Below, piece after piece: positions 1 to 12,038 of a stretch of DNA of 64,000 bases (the first letter of the stretch is position 1; the number at the start of each line of letters is the position of its first letter). The stretch covers positions 124,001 to 188,000 of the forward strand of contig NZ_JAAIKO010000008.1 of assembly GCF_016107395.1 (NCBI RefSeq), in the 5' to 3' direction. A model generated the notes under the pieces. That model did not search any database. It saw nothing but the letters and a program-made list of their open reading frames with translations, and had not been told where the DNA came from. This stretch comes from Streptomyces fildesensis. GTDB lineage: Bacteria > Actinomycetota > Actinomycetes > Streptomycetales > Streptomycetaceae. Position numbers and translations under genes: made by a program.

Positions 1-3627
<3,627 letters not shown>

Positions 3628-3994
3628 TGCCTCACCTGGGAGCGCTGGGGAGTGGACAGGAGGGGGATGCTCCGGAGGCTGCTTGCGCCGGCGGGCGGCG
3701 GCGCGGCGGGCGGCTTCCTTGCGTGCTCCCGCTCTTTGTATCTGCTCCTGTGGACGTGTTCTCGCGTGCATGGCCGCTCCTGTCCGCGTTCACTCGGTTG
3801 GAGGGTCGGGCGAATGGCGGAGTCATGAGGGGGATGAAGTGACTCCGCATTGCCGGGAGCCTTCCCATTGGATGGCAGTCAAAAGCTCCCGGGAAGGGGT
3901 ACCGGTGCGTACTTTGCGGGGAGTTGGAGAAGCCGTCCGGCCCCGCAGGACGGGAGGGGCCGGACGGCTGGTCGGTGAATATGCCGGAGGACGG
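3628..3994. other. Intergenic region upstream of glgE
   Basis: This 367-base gap lies between the glgE start and the stop of the NmrA-type gene. Apart from the hairpin at 3931-3969 I see no gene. The open frames crossing it are low-complexity and lack good start sites. The glgE promoter should lie in the left half, but I cannot assign -10 and -35 boxes with confidence. Confidence 0.5.
3931..3969 (-). terminator. Terminator-like hairpin after the NmrA-type gene
   Basis: A perfect 14-bp inverted repeat (AGCCGTCCGGCCCC at 3931-3944 and its complement at 3956-3969) with an 11-base loop. It lies 26 bases beyond the stop of the minus-strand gene at 3995. There is no U-tract, as is common for Streptomyces hairpin terminators. 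Confidence 0.7.
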
Positions 3995-4912
3995 TCAGAG
4001 CGGGCGGCTGGACCAGGTCTGCCAGGGCTGCGCGGCCACCCAGCCGGCGATGGAGGTGAGCTTGATCCCCAGCCCCTGCTCGGCCTCCCGCGGGTCGCCG
4101 TCCATCAACCGCTCGTCCGTGCCCTCCGCCATGTAGTGGTAGATCCCGGCGACGCCGGCGGCCGCGTTCGGGCCGATGGCCTTGGCCAGCGCGGCCTCGA
4201 AGGCGGCGGGCGGCAGGGCCTGGTACGCGACGGGCCGGCCGAGGCCCTCGGCGAACGCGGCGGCGAGTTCGTTCCCGTCGACGGCCTGTCCGCCGCCGAT
4301 GTCCAGGACCCGGCCGTCGAGGCCGTCGTTGAAGAGCGCGGCGGCCACCGCGACCGCCAGGTCGTCGTGCGAGATCCAGGCGATCCGCCGGTCGGCCGGC
4401 AGCGGGTACGCGAGCACGCCCTCGTCGACCAGGGCCGGCCCGTTCCAGGGACTGAACAGGTTGTCGAGGTACACCGGTGGCCGCAGCACGACCAGCGGCA
4501 CACCGCAGTCCGCCAGCACCGCCTCGGCGATCCGGCGGGTCTCGAACGCGGCCACTCCGGCGGTGTCCGAGGGCACGCGGGTGTTCGCGTTGTACACGAT
4601 CCGGGTCACCCCGGATTCGAGCGCGGCCTCCGCGATGTGCATCGCATACGTCTCAATACGTAGGGGGTCGTACTCCAACGGCATGGTCACTACTGCGTGT
4701 GTGGCGCCCTTGAACGCCCACATCACGTCGTCCCGGCTACCGAGGTCACCGGCCACGAACGAGACCCCCGCGATGTCCGGGCGCGCTACGGCCGGCCGCC
4801 GCGTCAGGCTGCGGACCCGGTGCCCGCGTCCGGCGAGCAGCCGGGCCACGGCGCCCCCCTGGAAGCCGGTCGCTCCCACGACCAAGCAACGCTGGTGAAT
4901 CTCCTCCGACAT
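3995..4912 (-). CDS. NmrA-family NAD(P)-binding protein
   Basis: A 305-residue atypical short-chain dehydrogenase with a Rossmann fold. The N-terminal dinucleotide-binding loop reads VGATGFQG (about residues 12-19), followed by an Arg-rich SLTRRP segment suggesting NADP(H) preference. Members are either redox sensors without activity or NADPH-dependent reductases; I cannot tell which. The ATG at 4910-4912 has AAGGG about 11 bases upstream, so the ribosome site is weak. The gene is divergent from the AraC-type regulator at 5024, with a 111-base shared promoter region containing a small palindrome. It is probably controlled by that regulator (inference). A strong hairpin follows the stop. Confidence 0.8.
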   Translation of the reverse strand: MSEEIHQRCLVVGATGFQGGAVARLLAGRGHRVRSLTRRPAVARPDIAGVSFVAGDLGSRDDVMWAFKGATHAVVTMPLEYDPLRIETYAMHIAEAALESGVTRIVYNANTRVPSDTAGVAAFETRRIAEAVLADCGVPLVVLRPPVYLDNLFSPWNGPALVDEGVLAYPLPADRRIAWISHDDLAVAVAAALFNDGLDGRVLDIGGGQAVDGNELAAAFAEGLGRPVAYQALPPAAFEAALAKAIGPNAAAGVAGIYHYMAEGTDERLMDGDPREAEQGLGIKLTSIAGWVAAQPWQTWSSRPL

Positions 4913-4936
4913 CGGTGTGTCGCCCTTCGCTAGAAT

Positions 4937-4949
4937 GAATCAGCGATTC
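4937..4949. promoter_or_regulatory. Candidate operator between nmrA-type and araC-type genes
   Basis: A perfect 5-bp inverted repeat GAATC-AGC-GATTC in the 111-base divergent promoter region. It lies close to the minus-strand start at 4912, where a bound regulator could control either gene. It could also be chance. Confidence 0.35.
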
Positions 4950-5023
4950 CGCCTCACCTCAGGCTGGTCGGGGCGCACAGGGGCGGCAATAAGCAAACCG
5001 GGACGGGGATTAAGGGTTCGTCC

Positions 5024-5989
5024 ATGGAATCTGGCGGGAACGACCTCCTCAGCGAACTGCTCAGGCCACTGCGCCTGACCGGCGTGTTCGACAGCCTCTG
5101 GACGGTGCGGGCGCCCTGGGCGATCGAGGGGGACTCCGAGCAGAGCTGCGCGATCCTGCACTACATGGTCGAGGGCGACTGCTGGATCAGCGCGGGCGAC
5201 TGCCCGCCGATCCAGCTCCACCAGGGGGACTTGGCGGTCTTCCCCACCGGGACCGCGCACCGCCTCTCCGATCTGCCCGGCCGGCAGGGCGTCCCGCTCA
5301 GGGCGGTGCTCCCGGAGCGCGAACCCGGCACGTCAGGAGTGCTCGTCGTGGAGGGCACCGGCGAGCGGAGCCGCATCCTGTGCGCCGGACTGCACTACGA
5401 CGCGACGGCCGCGACCTCGCTGTACCGGGCGCTGCCGTGGTCGCTGGTGCTGGACCGGACGCAGGTCGACAAGGAACCGCTGCTGCGCGACACCCTCGCC
5501 TCGCTCGCCGCCGCCGAGCGGCGCGGCGAGCCGGGATCGCAACTCGTCACCCTGCGGGCGTTCGAGATGGCCTTCGTGCTGGCGCTGCGCCCGCTGCTGC
5601 GCGAGCTCTCCGACAACCCGGCCGTGCTGCCCGCGCTGCGTCACCCGGGCATCAGCAGGGCGCTCATCATCGTCTCCACCCGCTTCTCGGAACCGTGGAC
5701 GATCGAGGCGCTGGCCCGCGAGGTCGGCATGTCACGGTCGGCCTTCACCGCCACCTTCCGGGAGCTGGTGGGCGAGGCGCCGGCCCGGCATCTGACCGGG
5801 CGTCGGATGCAGGAGGCCGCCCGGCTGCTCACCGAGACGGCGGTTCCGCAGGCGGCCGTGCCGCCCCGCGTCGGCTACCAGAGCGCGGTCGGGTTCCATC
5901 TGGCGTTCCGCAAGTGGTTCGGGACAACGCCTGGTGAATACCGCGGCAACTGGCCGGTTCATAAACGGGACCGGCAGGACGTTCATTGA
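5024..5989 (+). CDS. AraC-family transcriptional regulator (cupin plus HTH)
   Basis: A 321-residue regulator. Residues 1-190 form an AraC-type cupin sensor domain: the HQGDLAVFPTGTAHRL segment is the typical cupin signature and probably binds a small ligand. Residues about 210-305 form the double helix-turn-helix DNA-binding domain, with EALAREVGMSRSAF as the first HTH and the family signature ending in FGTTPGEYR. It reads divergently from the NmrA-type gene and ends 61 bases before the HpaB-type gene. It is therefore a likely local activator of the nmrA-type gene, of cluster 1, or of both. Such AraC/NmrA divergent pairs are common in Streptomyces, so its link to cluster 1 is only inferred from position. 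Confidence 0.88.
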   Translation: MESGGNDLLSELLRPLRLTGVFDSLWTVRAPWAIEGDSEQSCAILHYMVEGDCWISAGDCPPIQLHQGDLAVFPTGTAHRLSDLPGRQGVPLRAVLPEREPGTSGVLVVEGTGERSRILCAGLHYDATAATSLYRALPWSLVLDRTQVDKEPLLRDTLASLAAAERRGEPGSQLVTLRAFEMAFVLALRPLLRELSDNPAVLPALRHPGISRALIIVSTRFSEPWTIEALAREVGMSRSAFTATFRELVGEAPARHLTGRRMQEAARLLTETAVPQAAVPPRVGYQSAVGFHLAFRKWFGTTPGEYRGNWPVHKRDRQDVH

Positions 5990-6012
5990 TTAGCACACGT
6001 GTATGAGGCAGT

Positions 6013-6045
6013 CTCTTCAACGGCGCGTCGAAGATCGTTGAGGAG
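6013..6045 (+). promoter_or_regulatory. Inverted repeat overlapping the ribosome-binding site of the HpaB-type gene
   Basis: CTCTTCAACG (6013-6022) and CGTTGAGGAG (6036-6045) form a 10-bp inverted repeat with one mismatch. The right arm contains GAGGAG, the Shine-Dalgarno sequence five bases before the GTG at 6051. It could be a regulator operator or an RNA hairpin that hides the ribosome site. Confidence 0.35.
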
Positions 6046-6050
6046 ACACG

Positions 6051-7508
6051 GTGACCAGGTCCGGCCAGGAGTACAAGGATTCGCTGCGAGACGGACGCGA
6101 GATATGGATCGACGGGGAGCGGGTCAAGGACATCACCCGCCACCCGGCCTTCCGCAACACCGTCGACTCCATCGCGGGACTGTACGACCTCTCCCACGAC
6201 TCCGCGCACTCCGCCGTACTCACTGAAGGCGGCGTCCACCGGGCCTTCCTGATACCCCGTTCGTACGAGGACCTGGTCGCCCGCCGAAAGGCGCACAAGG
6301 TGTGGGCAGAGGCGAGTTTCGGCTATCTCGGCCGCACTCCCGACTACATGGCGGCCGGGATCGCGGGCTTCGCGGCGGCGCCGGGGCTGTTCACCACGGA
6401 CACCTTCGACGGCGCTCCGAACGTCGCGGCATACCACCGGCGGATGTCGGAGGGCGATCTCTATCCGACGTTCACCATCACCAATCCGCAGATCGACCGG
6501 ACGAAGTCCGCGGCCGAGCAGGAGCGCGACGACCTCGTCGTCCGGGTGGTGGCGGAGCGCGACGGCGGCATCGTCGTCCGCGGCGCCAAGATGATCGGCA
6601 CCGCGGCGGTCTTCGGCAACGAGGTCCTCGTCGGCACCATCGAGCCGCTGGCCCCGCAGGACGTCGAGCACGCGCTGTGCTTCTCGATACCGGTCGACAC
6701 CCCCGGCCTGAAGTTCATCTCCCGCACCTCGTACGAGGCCCAGGCCCGCAGCGTCTTCGACAACCCGCTCTCCTCGCGCTTCGACGAGAACGATGCCCTG
6801 CTGGTCTGCGAGGACGTCTTCGTCCCGTGGGAGAACGTGCTCGCGTACCGCAACGTCGACGTCTGCTTCGGGCAGTGGTGGCAGACCCCCGCGTACGTGA
6901 ACTTCGTCCACCAGGCCGCCACCCGCTTCTGGACCAAGCTGGAGTTCCTCACCGGCGTCGCGATCCTGCTCGCCAAGGCCAACAACACCTACCAGCTGCC
7001 GCCGGTGCAGACCCAGATCGGCCGGCTGATGGGCTGGGTGGCGCAGGCCAGGTCGATGGTGCTGGCCGCCGAGGCCGGGTACGAGCAGGTCGACGGCGGA
7101 CGCGGCGGCGTGATGCCCGACAAGGAGATCTCCTACGCCCACCGGATCATGGCCGGTGACCTCTACCCCAGGGCGATCAGCGAGATCAAGCTGCTGGCCG
7201 GTGGCGGTGTCATCCAGCTCCCCGCCTCCGCGCAGGACCTGCTGCACCCGGAGATCGGCCCCGTCATCGCGAAGTACATCCGCTCGCCGGGACACCCGGC
7301 GCAGGACCGCGTCAAGCTGCTCAAGCTCGCCTGGGACGCGCTCGGCACGGAGTTCGCCGGACGGCACGAGCAGTACGAGCGCTTCTACCACGGCGCCCCG
7401 CACGTCTATCTGCTGCAGCAGGCGTGGGAGGGCGACACCGGTGCCTGCGAGAGCCTGGCCCGGACCTGCCTCGACGGGTACGAACTGCAGCCGCTGCCCC
7501 GGGCCTGA
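6051..7508 (+). CDS. HpaB-type flavin-dependent monooxygenase (4-hydroxyphenylacetate 3-hydroxylase family)
   Basis: A 485-residue large-component flavin monooxygenase of the HpaB/HpaH family, with an acyl-CoA-dehydrogenase-like fold. These enzymes use free FADH2 and O2 to hydroxylate phenols ortho to the OH group; relatives in biosynthetic clusters act on tyrosine or carrier-bound phenols. Family hallmarks are the TRSGQEYKDSLRDGR opening, DLVVRVVAERDGGIVVRGAK in the beta domain, and the conserved C-terminal helical half. The GTG at 6051 has GAGGAG five bases upstream. It is the first gene of a tight unit with the MFS, PrnB-like and PhzS-like genes. No partner flavin reductase is in the window, so a reductase must come from elsewhere. 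The substrate cannot be read from sequence. Confidence 0.9.
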   Translation: MTRSGQEYKDSLRDGREIWIDGERVKDITRHPAFRNTVDSIAGLYDLSHDSAHSAVLTEGGVHRAFLIPRSYEDLVARRKAHKVWAEASFGYLGRTPDYMAAGIAGFAAAPGLFTTDTFDGAPNVAAYHRRMSEGDLYPTFTITNPQIDRTKSAAEQERDDLVVRVVAERDGGIVVRGAKMIGTAAVFGNEVLVGTIEPLAPQDVEHALCFSIPVDTPGLKFISRTSYEAQARSVFDNPLSSRFDENDALLVCEDVFVPWENVLAYRNVDVCFGQWWQTPAYVNFVHQAATRFWTKLEFLTGVAILLAKANNTYQLPPVQTQIGRLMGWVAQARSMVLAAEAGYEQVDGGRGGVMPDKEISYAHRIMAGDLYPRAISEIKLLAGGGVIQLPASAQDLLHPEIGPVIAKYIRSPGHPAQDRVKLLKLAWDALGTEFAGRHEQYERFYHGAPHVYLLQQAWEGDTGACESLARTCLDGYELQPLPRA

Positions 7509-7512
7509 GGCG

Positions 7513-8955
7513 ATGGTGCATCGACGCGGCCTCGCGCTCGCCCTGCTGGCCTCGACCCAGCTCCTGCTGATCCTCGACACCGCGATCATCAACGTGGCGC
7601 TGCCCTCCATCGGCGCCGACCTCGGCACCGACGCCGCCGGCCTGTCCTGGGTCGCCAACGCGTACCTGATCACCTTCGGCGGCTTCCTGCTGCTGGCCGG
7701 CCGGGTCGCCGACCTCGTCGGCCACCGCCGGCTCTTCACGGCCGGACTGGCGCTGCTGTCCGCCGCCTCACTCGGCGGCGCCTTCGCCGGCGACAGCCGG
7801 CTGCTCGTCGCCGCCCGCGCCCTGCAAGGGGTCGGGGCGGCCTGCGCGGCCGCCGCGGCCTTCGCGCTGGTCCTGCTGCTCTTCGCCGAGGGACCCGAAC
7901 GGCACCGCGCCCTGGGCGTGTTCGCGGCGCTCGGGGGGCTGGGCGGCGCGCTGGGCACGGTGCTGGGCGGCGTCCTCACCTCCGGCCTCGGCTGGCGCTC
8001 CACGTTCGTCCTGAACGTTCTGGTGGGTGCGGCGCTCATCGCCCTGACACCGGCCGCGCTGGCCCCCGTCCTGGCCCGCCGTGAGCGGACCGCGGCGGCG
8101 CCCGGCGCCCTCCGGGACTTCGACCTCGGCGGCGCCCTCACCGCCACCGGCGGCCTCAGCCTGATCGCGTACGCGCTGGTCGACGCGGGTAGCGCGGGCT
8201 GGACCGACAGCGGCACCCTCCTCGCCGGAGCGGCCGGACTGGCCCTGCTGACGGCGTTCGCGGTCGTCGAGACCCGCGCCGCCCGTCCGCTGGTTCCGCC
8301 CGGTGTGCTCGGCCGGCCGGCGCTGCGGCTGGCCAACATCCTCAGCGCGCTGGCACAGATGGCGCTGTTCCCGATGTTCTTCCTCGTGAGCCTGTATCTG
8401 CAGAACGTCCTGGACTACGCACCGGTCACCGGCGGACTCGGACTGCTGCCGCTGTCGATCGTCGTCGTGCTGACCGCGCCGCAGACCGGACGGCTGGTCT
8501 CCCGCTTCGGACTGCGCCCGGTGATGACCTCCGGCTTCGCGCTGGTGGCCGCCGCCATGGTGTGGCTCGCGCTGTCGCTGTCGCCGGACGGATCCTTCGC
8601 CACGACGGTCCTCGCCCCCAGCCTGCTGATCGGGATCGGGCTGCCGCTGGTCATGGTGACCACCAACGTCGCCGCGACCGCGCAGGCCGGACCCGGCGAG
8701 ACCGGACTGGTGTCCGGACTGATCAACACCAGCCAGCAGTTCGGCTCCGTCCTCGGCCTCGCGGTACTCGTCGCGGTGGCCGCGGCGCACACCCGGACCG
8801 CGGGACCCGGAGCGGCCGCCGAAGCCGCCGGCTTCCGCACCGCGCTGCTCGCCGGCGCCGCCTTCGCCGCGGCCGCCACCCTCCTGACGCTGCTGCTGCG
8901 CAGCCCGTCGCGGGAGAAGGCCGACCCCACACCCAGCACACACACATCCCTGTGA
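7513..8955 (+). CDS. MFS drug-type exporter (DHA2/EmrB-QacA family)
   Basis: A 480-residue major facilitator membrane protein with about 14 hydrophobic helices. The first helix holds LDTAIINVALPSIGADL, a DHA2-family signature, and WVANAYLITFGGFLLLAGR with the cytoplasmic loop ADLVGHRRLF is motif A. It probably exports the product of the neighbouring biosynthetic genes or provides self-resistance (inference from position). The ATG at 7513 lies four bases after the upstream stop. The downstream PrnB-like gene begins at or just after its own stop, so the genes should be co-transcribed. A DHA2 exporter inside a four-gene oxidoreductase run is a typical mark of a small natural-product cluster. Confidence 0.92.
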   Translation: MVHRRGLALALLASTQLLLILDTAIINVALPSIGADLGTDAAGLSWVANAYLITFGGFLLLAGRVADLVGHRRLFTAGLALLSAASLGGAFAGDSRLLVAARALQGVGAACAAAAAFALVLLLFAEGPERHRALGVFAALGGLGGALGTVLGGVLTSGLGWRSTFVLNVLVGAALIALTPAALAPVLARRERTAAAPGALRDFDLGGALTATGGLSLIAYALVDAGSAGWTDSGTLLAGAAGLALLTAFAVVETRAARPLVPPGVLGRPALRLANILSALAQMALFPMFFLVSLYLQNVLDYAPVTGGLGLLPLSIVVVLTAPQTGRLVSRFGLRPVMTSGFALVAAAMVWLALSLSPDGSFATTVLAPSLLIGIGLPLVMVTTNVAATAQAGPGETGLVSGLINTSQQFGSVLGLAVLVAVAAAHTRTAGPGAAAEAAGFRTALLAGAAFAAAATLLTLLLRSPSREKADPTPSTHTSL

Positions 8956-8963
8956 CCCTCGGA

Positions 8964-10073
8964 ATGACGGTGCCCCACATGTCTGTGCTCCACGTGCTCC
9001 AAGGGCAAGAGCCCTATTACCGGATCGAGGAGATACGCGGTGTCGACCCGCTGGGAGCGGACGAGGCCTGCGAGAAGCTCCGCGTCATGAACGCGGACGG
9101 CGATGTGTCCGGCATGGTCACCGCGCTGCGCGAACTCCTTCCGGCCACCGACGTCCTGGACGACTTCTCCACCGTCGAGAACCTCGCGGCGATGCGGGAC
9201 CTGGGCATCTTCCTCGGCTCCGTCAAGCGGCACGGCACCGAGCCGCTCGACGCCGTACCGGAGGCGCTGCCGGTGCTGCGCGCGCTGGGCCGCCGTACCG
9301 GCATGGTGCCGCGGGACACCGTCCACCACTACACGGCCTGGAACCCGGTCGGCGCCCGCCAGCGCATGTACACCGGGGACCCCATGGAGGCCTGCCTCCA
9401 GGACGCCGTCCGGATGGTCTTCCCCAGCCTGTGCGCCTCGCTGGACGCCTGCTCGGAACTGGCCACCCTCGAACCCCACGACAGCCGCTTCTCGTCCTGC
9501 CTCGACCGGCTCGCCGGACTCGTCCAGGCCATGGTCGACTCGATCGACTTCACCATCGCCAACGTCTCACCGGTGTTCTTCGCCCGGGTCCTGCGCCCCT
9601 ACTTCGAGGAGATCACCCTCGACGGCCGCGAATACCTCGGCCCGGCGGCGGCCCAGGTCCCGCTCTGGCTGGTCGATCTGACCCTCTGGCAGTCCGACCG
9701 CAGCACCGGGCGGTACGAGTCCTTCCTCACCGAGTCGGTGCCCTACAGCCTCCCGGCCTGGCGTACCTTCCACGCGCGGTACCAGGGCAGCCCCTCCGCG
9801 GTGGGCAAGCTCTCCTTCGCGATCAGCTGGGAGGAGGCGGACCGGCTGCCGCCCACCCTGCGGGCGAGCGCCGTCGCGCTGGCGCGGGTGCTGCGCATCC
9901 TGAAGACCTTCCGGGCCCGGCACATCCGTATCGCCCGTGAGGCGTACAGCGACGAGGTGCGGCTGTACGACTACGGGAGCGGCGGCGCACCGGTCGAACT
10001 GCTGCGCTCCGTACTCGACCTGACCCGCGAGAACGAGACGCTGGTCCGGCGCTCCACCGAAGGGGAACGATGA
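8964..10073 (+). CDS. PrnB-family heme enzyme (monodechloroaminopyrrolnitrin synthase-like)
   Basis: About 369 residues, matching the PrnB family (DUF1864), whose fold resembles tryptophan/indoleamine 2,3-dioxygenases. Recognisable blocks are AMRDLGIFLGSVKRHGTEP, VARVLRPYF-type LRPYFEEI, YLGPAAAQVPLW and FRARHIRIAREAY. His320 in the last block corresponds by position to the proximal heme ligand of PrnB as I recall it. PrnB rearranges 7-chlorotryptophan in pyrrolnitrin synthesis; no halogenase is present here, so the substrate must differ. Starts are uncertain: ATG at 8964 is used, but a GTG at 8952 overlaps the MFS stop as GTGA, and an ATG at 8979 is also possible. Its stop overlaps the next gene's start (ATGA). 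Confidence 0.85.
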   Translation: MTVPHMSVLHVLQGQEPYYRIEEIRGVDPLGADEACEKLRVMNADGDVSGMVTALRELLPATDVLDDFSTVENLAAMRDLGIFLGSVKRHGTEPLDAVPEALPVLRALGRRTGMVPRDTVHHYTAWNPVGARQRMYTGDPMEACLQDAVRMVFPSLCASLDACSELATLEPHDSRFSSCLDRLAGLVQAMVDSIDFTIANVSPVFFARVLRPYFEEITLDGREYLGPAAAQVPLWLVDLTLWQSDRSTGRYESFLTESVPYSLPAWRTFHARYQGSPSAVGKLSFAISWEEADRLPPTLRASAVALARVLRILKTFRARHIRIAREAYSDEVRLYDYGSGGAPVELLRSVLDLTRENETLVRRSTEGER

Positions 10074-11371
10074 ACCGCATCGTCATCGCGGGAGGCGGCA
10101 TCGCCGGCCTCACCGCGGCACTCAGCCTGCACGCCGTCGGCCGCACCGACGTGATGGTCGTCGAGGCCGCCCCGGAGATCCAGCCGGTCGGCGCGGGACT
10201 CAACATCATGCCCAACGCGGTCCGTGAACTGGCGGCCCTGGGGCTGTACGAGGAACTGGCCGCCGTGTCGGTACCCACCAGCGAGCTGCGCTACTACCAC
10301 AGCAGCGGCAGCCTCGTCTGGCAGGAGCCGCGCGGCACCGGCGCCGGGTACCGCTGGCCGCAGCTGTCGATCCACCGCGGTCAGCTGCAGAACGTGCTGT
10401 CCCGCGCGGTCCGGGAACGGCTCGGCCGCGCGGCGGTCGTCTCCGGCGCCCGGGTGGACGACTTCACCGAGCTGCCCGGCGCCCAGCTGCGCGTCGCCAT
10501 CAGGGACCGGGCCAGCGGCGCCACCACCGACATCGGCGCGGAGATCCTGATCGGCGCGGACGGCATCCGCTCGGCGGTCCGCTCCGCCATGTACCCCGGC
10601 GAGGGCGAACCGCCGTGGAACGGCATGCTGGTCTGGCGCGGGGTGTCCTGGATGCCGGCCGACCGCGTCGGCACCTTCATGTTCATCGCGGGGAACAACC
10701 GGCAGAAGGCCGTCGTGTACCCGATGACGATTCCGGCCGCGCCCGGCGAGAAGGTGCTCGTCAACTGGGCGCTGGCGATGCCGGCGGAGCAGGACGGCGC
10801 CCCGGACCGCAGCGACTGGAACCGCCCGGTGCCCACCGCCAAGTTCCGCCACCACTACGAGGGCTGGGTCTTCGACGGGGTCGATGTCGGCGAGGTCGTC
10901 GATGCCGCCGAGGCCGCCTTCGAGTACCCGATGGTGGACCGTGAGCCGCTGGTGCGCTGGACCTTCGGCGGGGCGACGCTGATCGGCGACGCCGCCCACG
11001 CGATGTACCCGATCGGCTCGAACGGCGCCACCCAGTCGATCATCGACGGCCGCGCCCTGGCGCACGCGATGGCCGCCCACGAGGACCCCGCGCGGGCCCT
11101 GCTGGCCTACGAGGCGGAGCGCCGGCCGCCCATGACCGAACTGCAGCGCTCCAACCGCCGGCTGGGCCCGGAGGTGGTCATCAACATGGCCCACGAACGG
11201 GCCCCCGACGGCTTCACGGACATCCACGACGTGATCCCGCGCACCGAACTGGAGACGATCGCCAGGAGCTACGCCGTGGCCGGCGCGTTCGACCCGGCCA
11301 CGGTGAACCAGGGTTCCCCCTACGACGTCGGAGCTGTCCGCGCCGTCCAAGCCGTCCGGGCGGTGCGCTGA
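10070..11371 (+). CDS. FAD-dependent aromatic monooxygenase, PhzS-like
   Basis: A 433-residue single-component class A flavoprotein hydroxylase. The N-terminal Rossmann motif GGGIAGL (about residues 8-14) binds FAD, GADGIRSAVR is the DG motif, and LIGDAAHAMYPIGSNGA is the GD motif with the ribityl-binding region. The protein closely follows PhzS, the phenazine 1-hydroxylase, over most of its length, including HELRY-type SELRYYHSSG, SIHRGQLQ and YPMVDREPL. It hydroxylates, possibly with decarboxylation, an aromatic substrate using NAD(P)H and O2. It overlaps the PrnB-like gene by 4 bases (ATGA), so the products are probably made together. No phenazine core genes are in the window, so a phenazine substrate is not supported. 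Confidence 0.9.
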   Translation: MNRIVIAGGGIAGLTAALSLHAVGRTDVMVVEAAPEIQPVGAGLNIMPNAVRELAALGLYEELAAVSVPTSELRYYHSSGSLVWQEPRGTGAGYRWPQLSIHRGQLQNVLSRAVRERLGRAAVVSGARVDDFTELPGAQLRVAIRDRASGATTDIGAEILIGADGIRSAVRSAMYPGEGEPPWNGMLVWRGVSWMPADRVGTFMFIAGNNRQKAVVYPMTIPAAPGEKVLVNWALAMPAEQDGAPDRSDWNRPVPTAKFRHHYEGWVFDGVDVGEVVDAAEAAFEYPMVDREPLVRWTFGGATLIGDAAHAMYPIGSNGATQSIIDGRALAHAMAAHEDPARALLAYEAERRPPMTELQRSNRRLGPEVVINMAHERAPDGFTDIHDVIPRTELETIARSYAVAGAFDPATVNQGSPYDVGAVRAVQAVRAVR

Positions 11372-11396
11372 GCGGGTCGCGGGCGGGACGGGCGGC

Positions 11397-12026
11397 TCAG
11401 TCGAAGGAGAGCGAGCCCGTCCGCGTCCGCTTGAGCTCGAAGAAGTCCGGGTAGCCGGCCAGCGACCGGACGCCGTCGAAGACGCGGGCCGCCTCCTCGC
11501 CCCGGGGGATCGAGTTCAGCACCGGGCCGAAGAAGGCGACGCCGTCGACATGGATCGTCGGTGTGCCGACGTCGTCACCGACCGGGTCCATGCCCTCGTG
11601 GTGGCTCTTGCGCAGCGCTTCGTCGTACCGGGGATCGGTGGCCGCGGCGGCCACCTCGGCGGGCAGCCCCACCTCGGCCAGCGCCTCCTTGACGACGGTG
11701 TCGAAGTCCTCGCGGTTGCCGCCGTTGTGTATCCGGGTGCCCATGGCCGTGTACAGGTCCCGGAGCACACCCTCGCCGTGCTGCTCTGCGGCGGCGATCG
11801 CGACCCGCACCGGGCCGAGCGAGCGGTCCACCAGATCCCGGTACCACTCGGGCAGCTCGCGGCCCTCGTTCAGGACGAACAGGCTCATCACGCGGAAGCG
11901 CAGCTCGATGTCCCGCCGCTGCTCGACCTCGAGGATCCAGCGGGAGGTGATCCAGGCGAAAGGACAGGCGGGATCGAAGTAGAAGTCGACTTTCGCGGGC
12001 TGGACTTGGGAGGTAGGAGAGGTCAT
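11397..12026 (-). CDS. Mycothiol-dependent nitroreductase Rv2466c-family (DsbA-like) protein
   Basis: A 209-residue thioredoxin-fold protein with an inserted helical domain. The N-terminal [14 protein letters not shown] stretch holds a single active-site Cys (CPFA) in place of the CPWC of Mycobacterium Rv2466c, and the cis-Pro loop is GTPTIHVDG. The family uses mycothiol as electron donor to reduce disulfides or nitro compounds; the single Cys form may work by a monothiol route (inference). The gene converges on the PhzS-like gene, 25 bases away. The ATG at 12024-12026 has no Shine-Dalgarno sequence but a -10-like TAGCAT ends six bases upstream, suggesting leaderless translation. Confidence 0.85.
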   Translation of the reverse strand: MTSPTSQVQPAKVDFYFDPACPFAWITSRWILEVEQRRDIELRFRVMSLFVLNEGRELPEWYRDLVDRSLGPVRVAIAAAEQHGEGVLRDLYTAMGTRIHNGGNREDFDTVVKEALAEVGLPAEVAAAATDPRYDEALRKSHHEGMDPVGDDVGTPTIHVDGVAFFGPVLNSIPRGEEAARVFDGVRSLAGYPDFFELKRTRTGSLSFD

Positions 12027-12032
12027 GCGGCG

Positions 12033-12038
12033 ATGCTA
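12033..12038 (-). promoter_or_regulatory. Likely -10 box giving a leaderless transcript
   Basis: Read on the minus strand, TAGCAT ends six bases before the ATG at 12026, and no ribosome-binding site is present. This spacing places transcription start on the start codon, a common arrangement in actinomycetes. No convincing -35 box was seen. Confidence 0.45.

Noticed and set aside
8964-10073. Pyrrolnitrin biosynthesis
   Set aside because: Only a PrnB-family gene is present; the PrnA and PrnC halogenases and PrnD oxygenase are absent.
10070-11371. Phenazine biosynthesis based on the PhzS-like enzyme
   Set aside because: None of the phenazine core genes (phzA/B, D, E, F, G) is near it, and the DAHP synthase of cluster 2 is 27 kb away.
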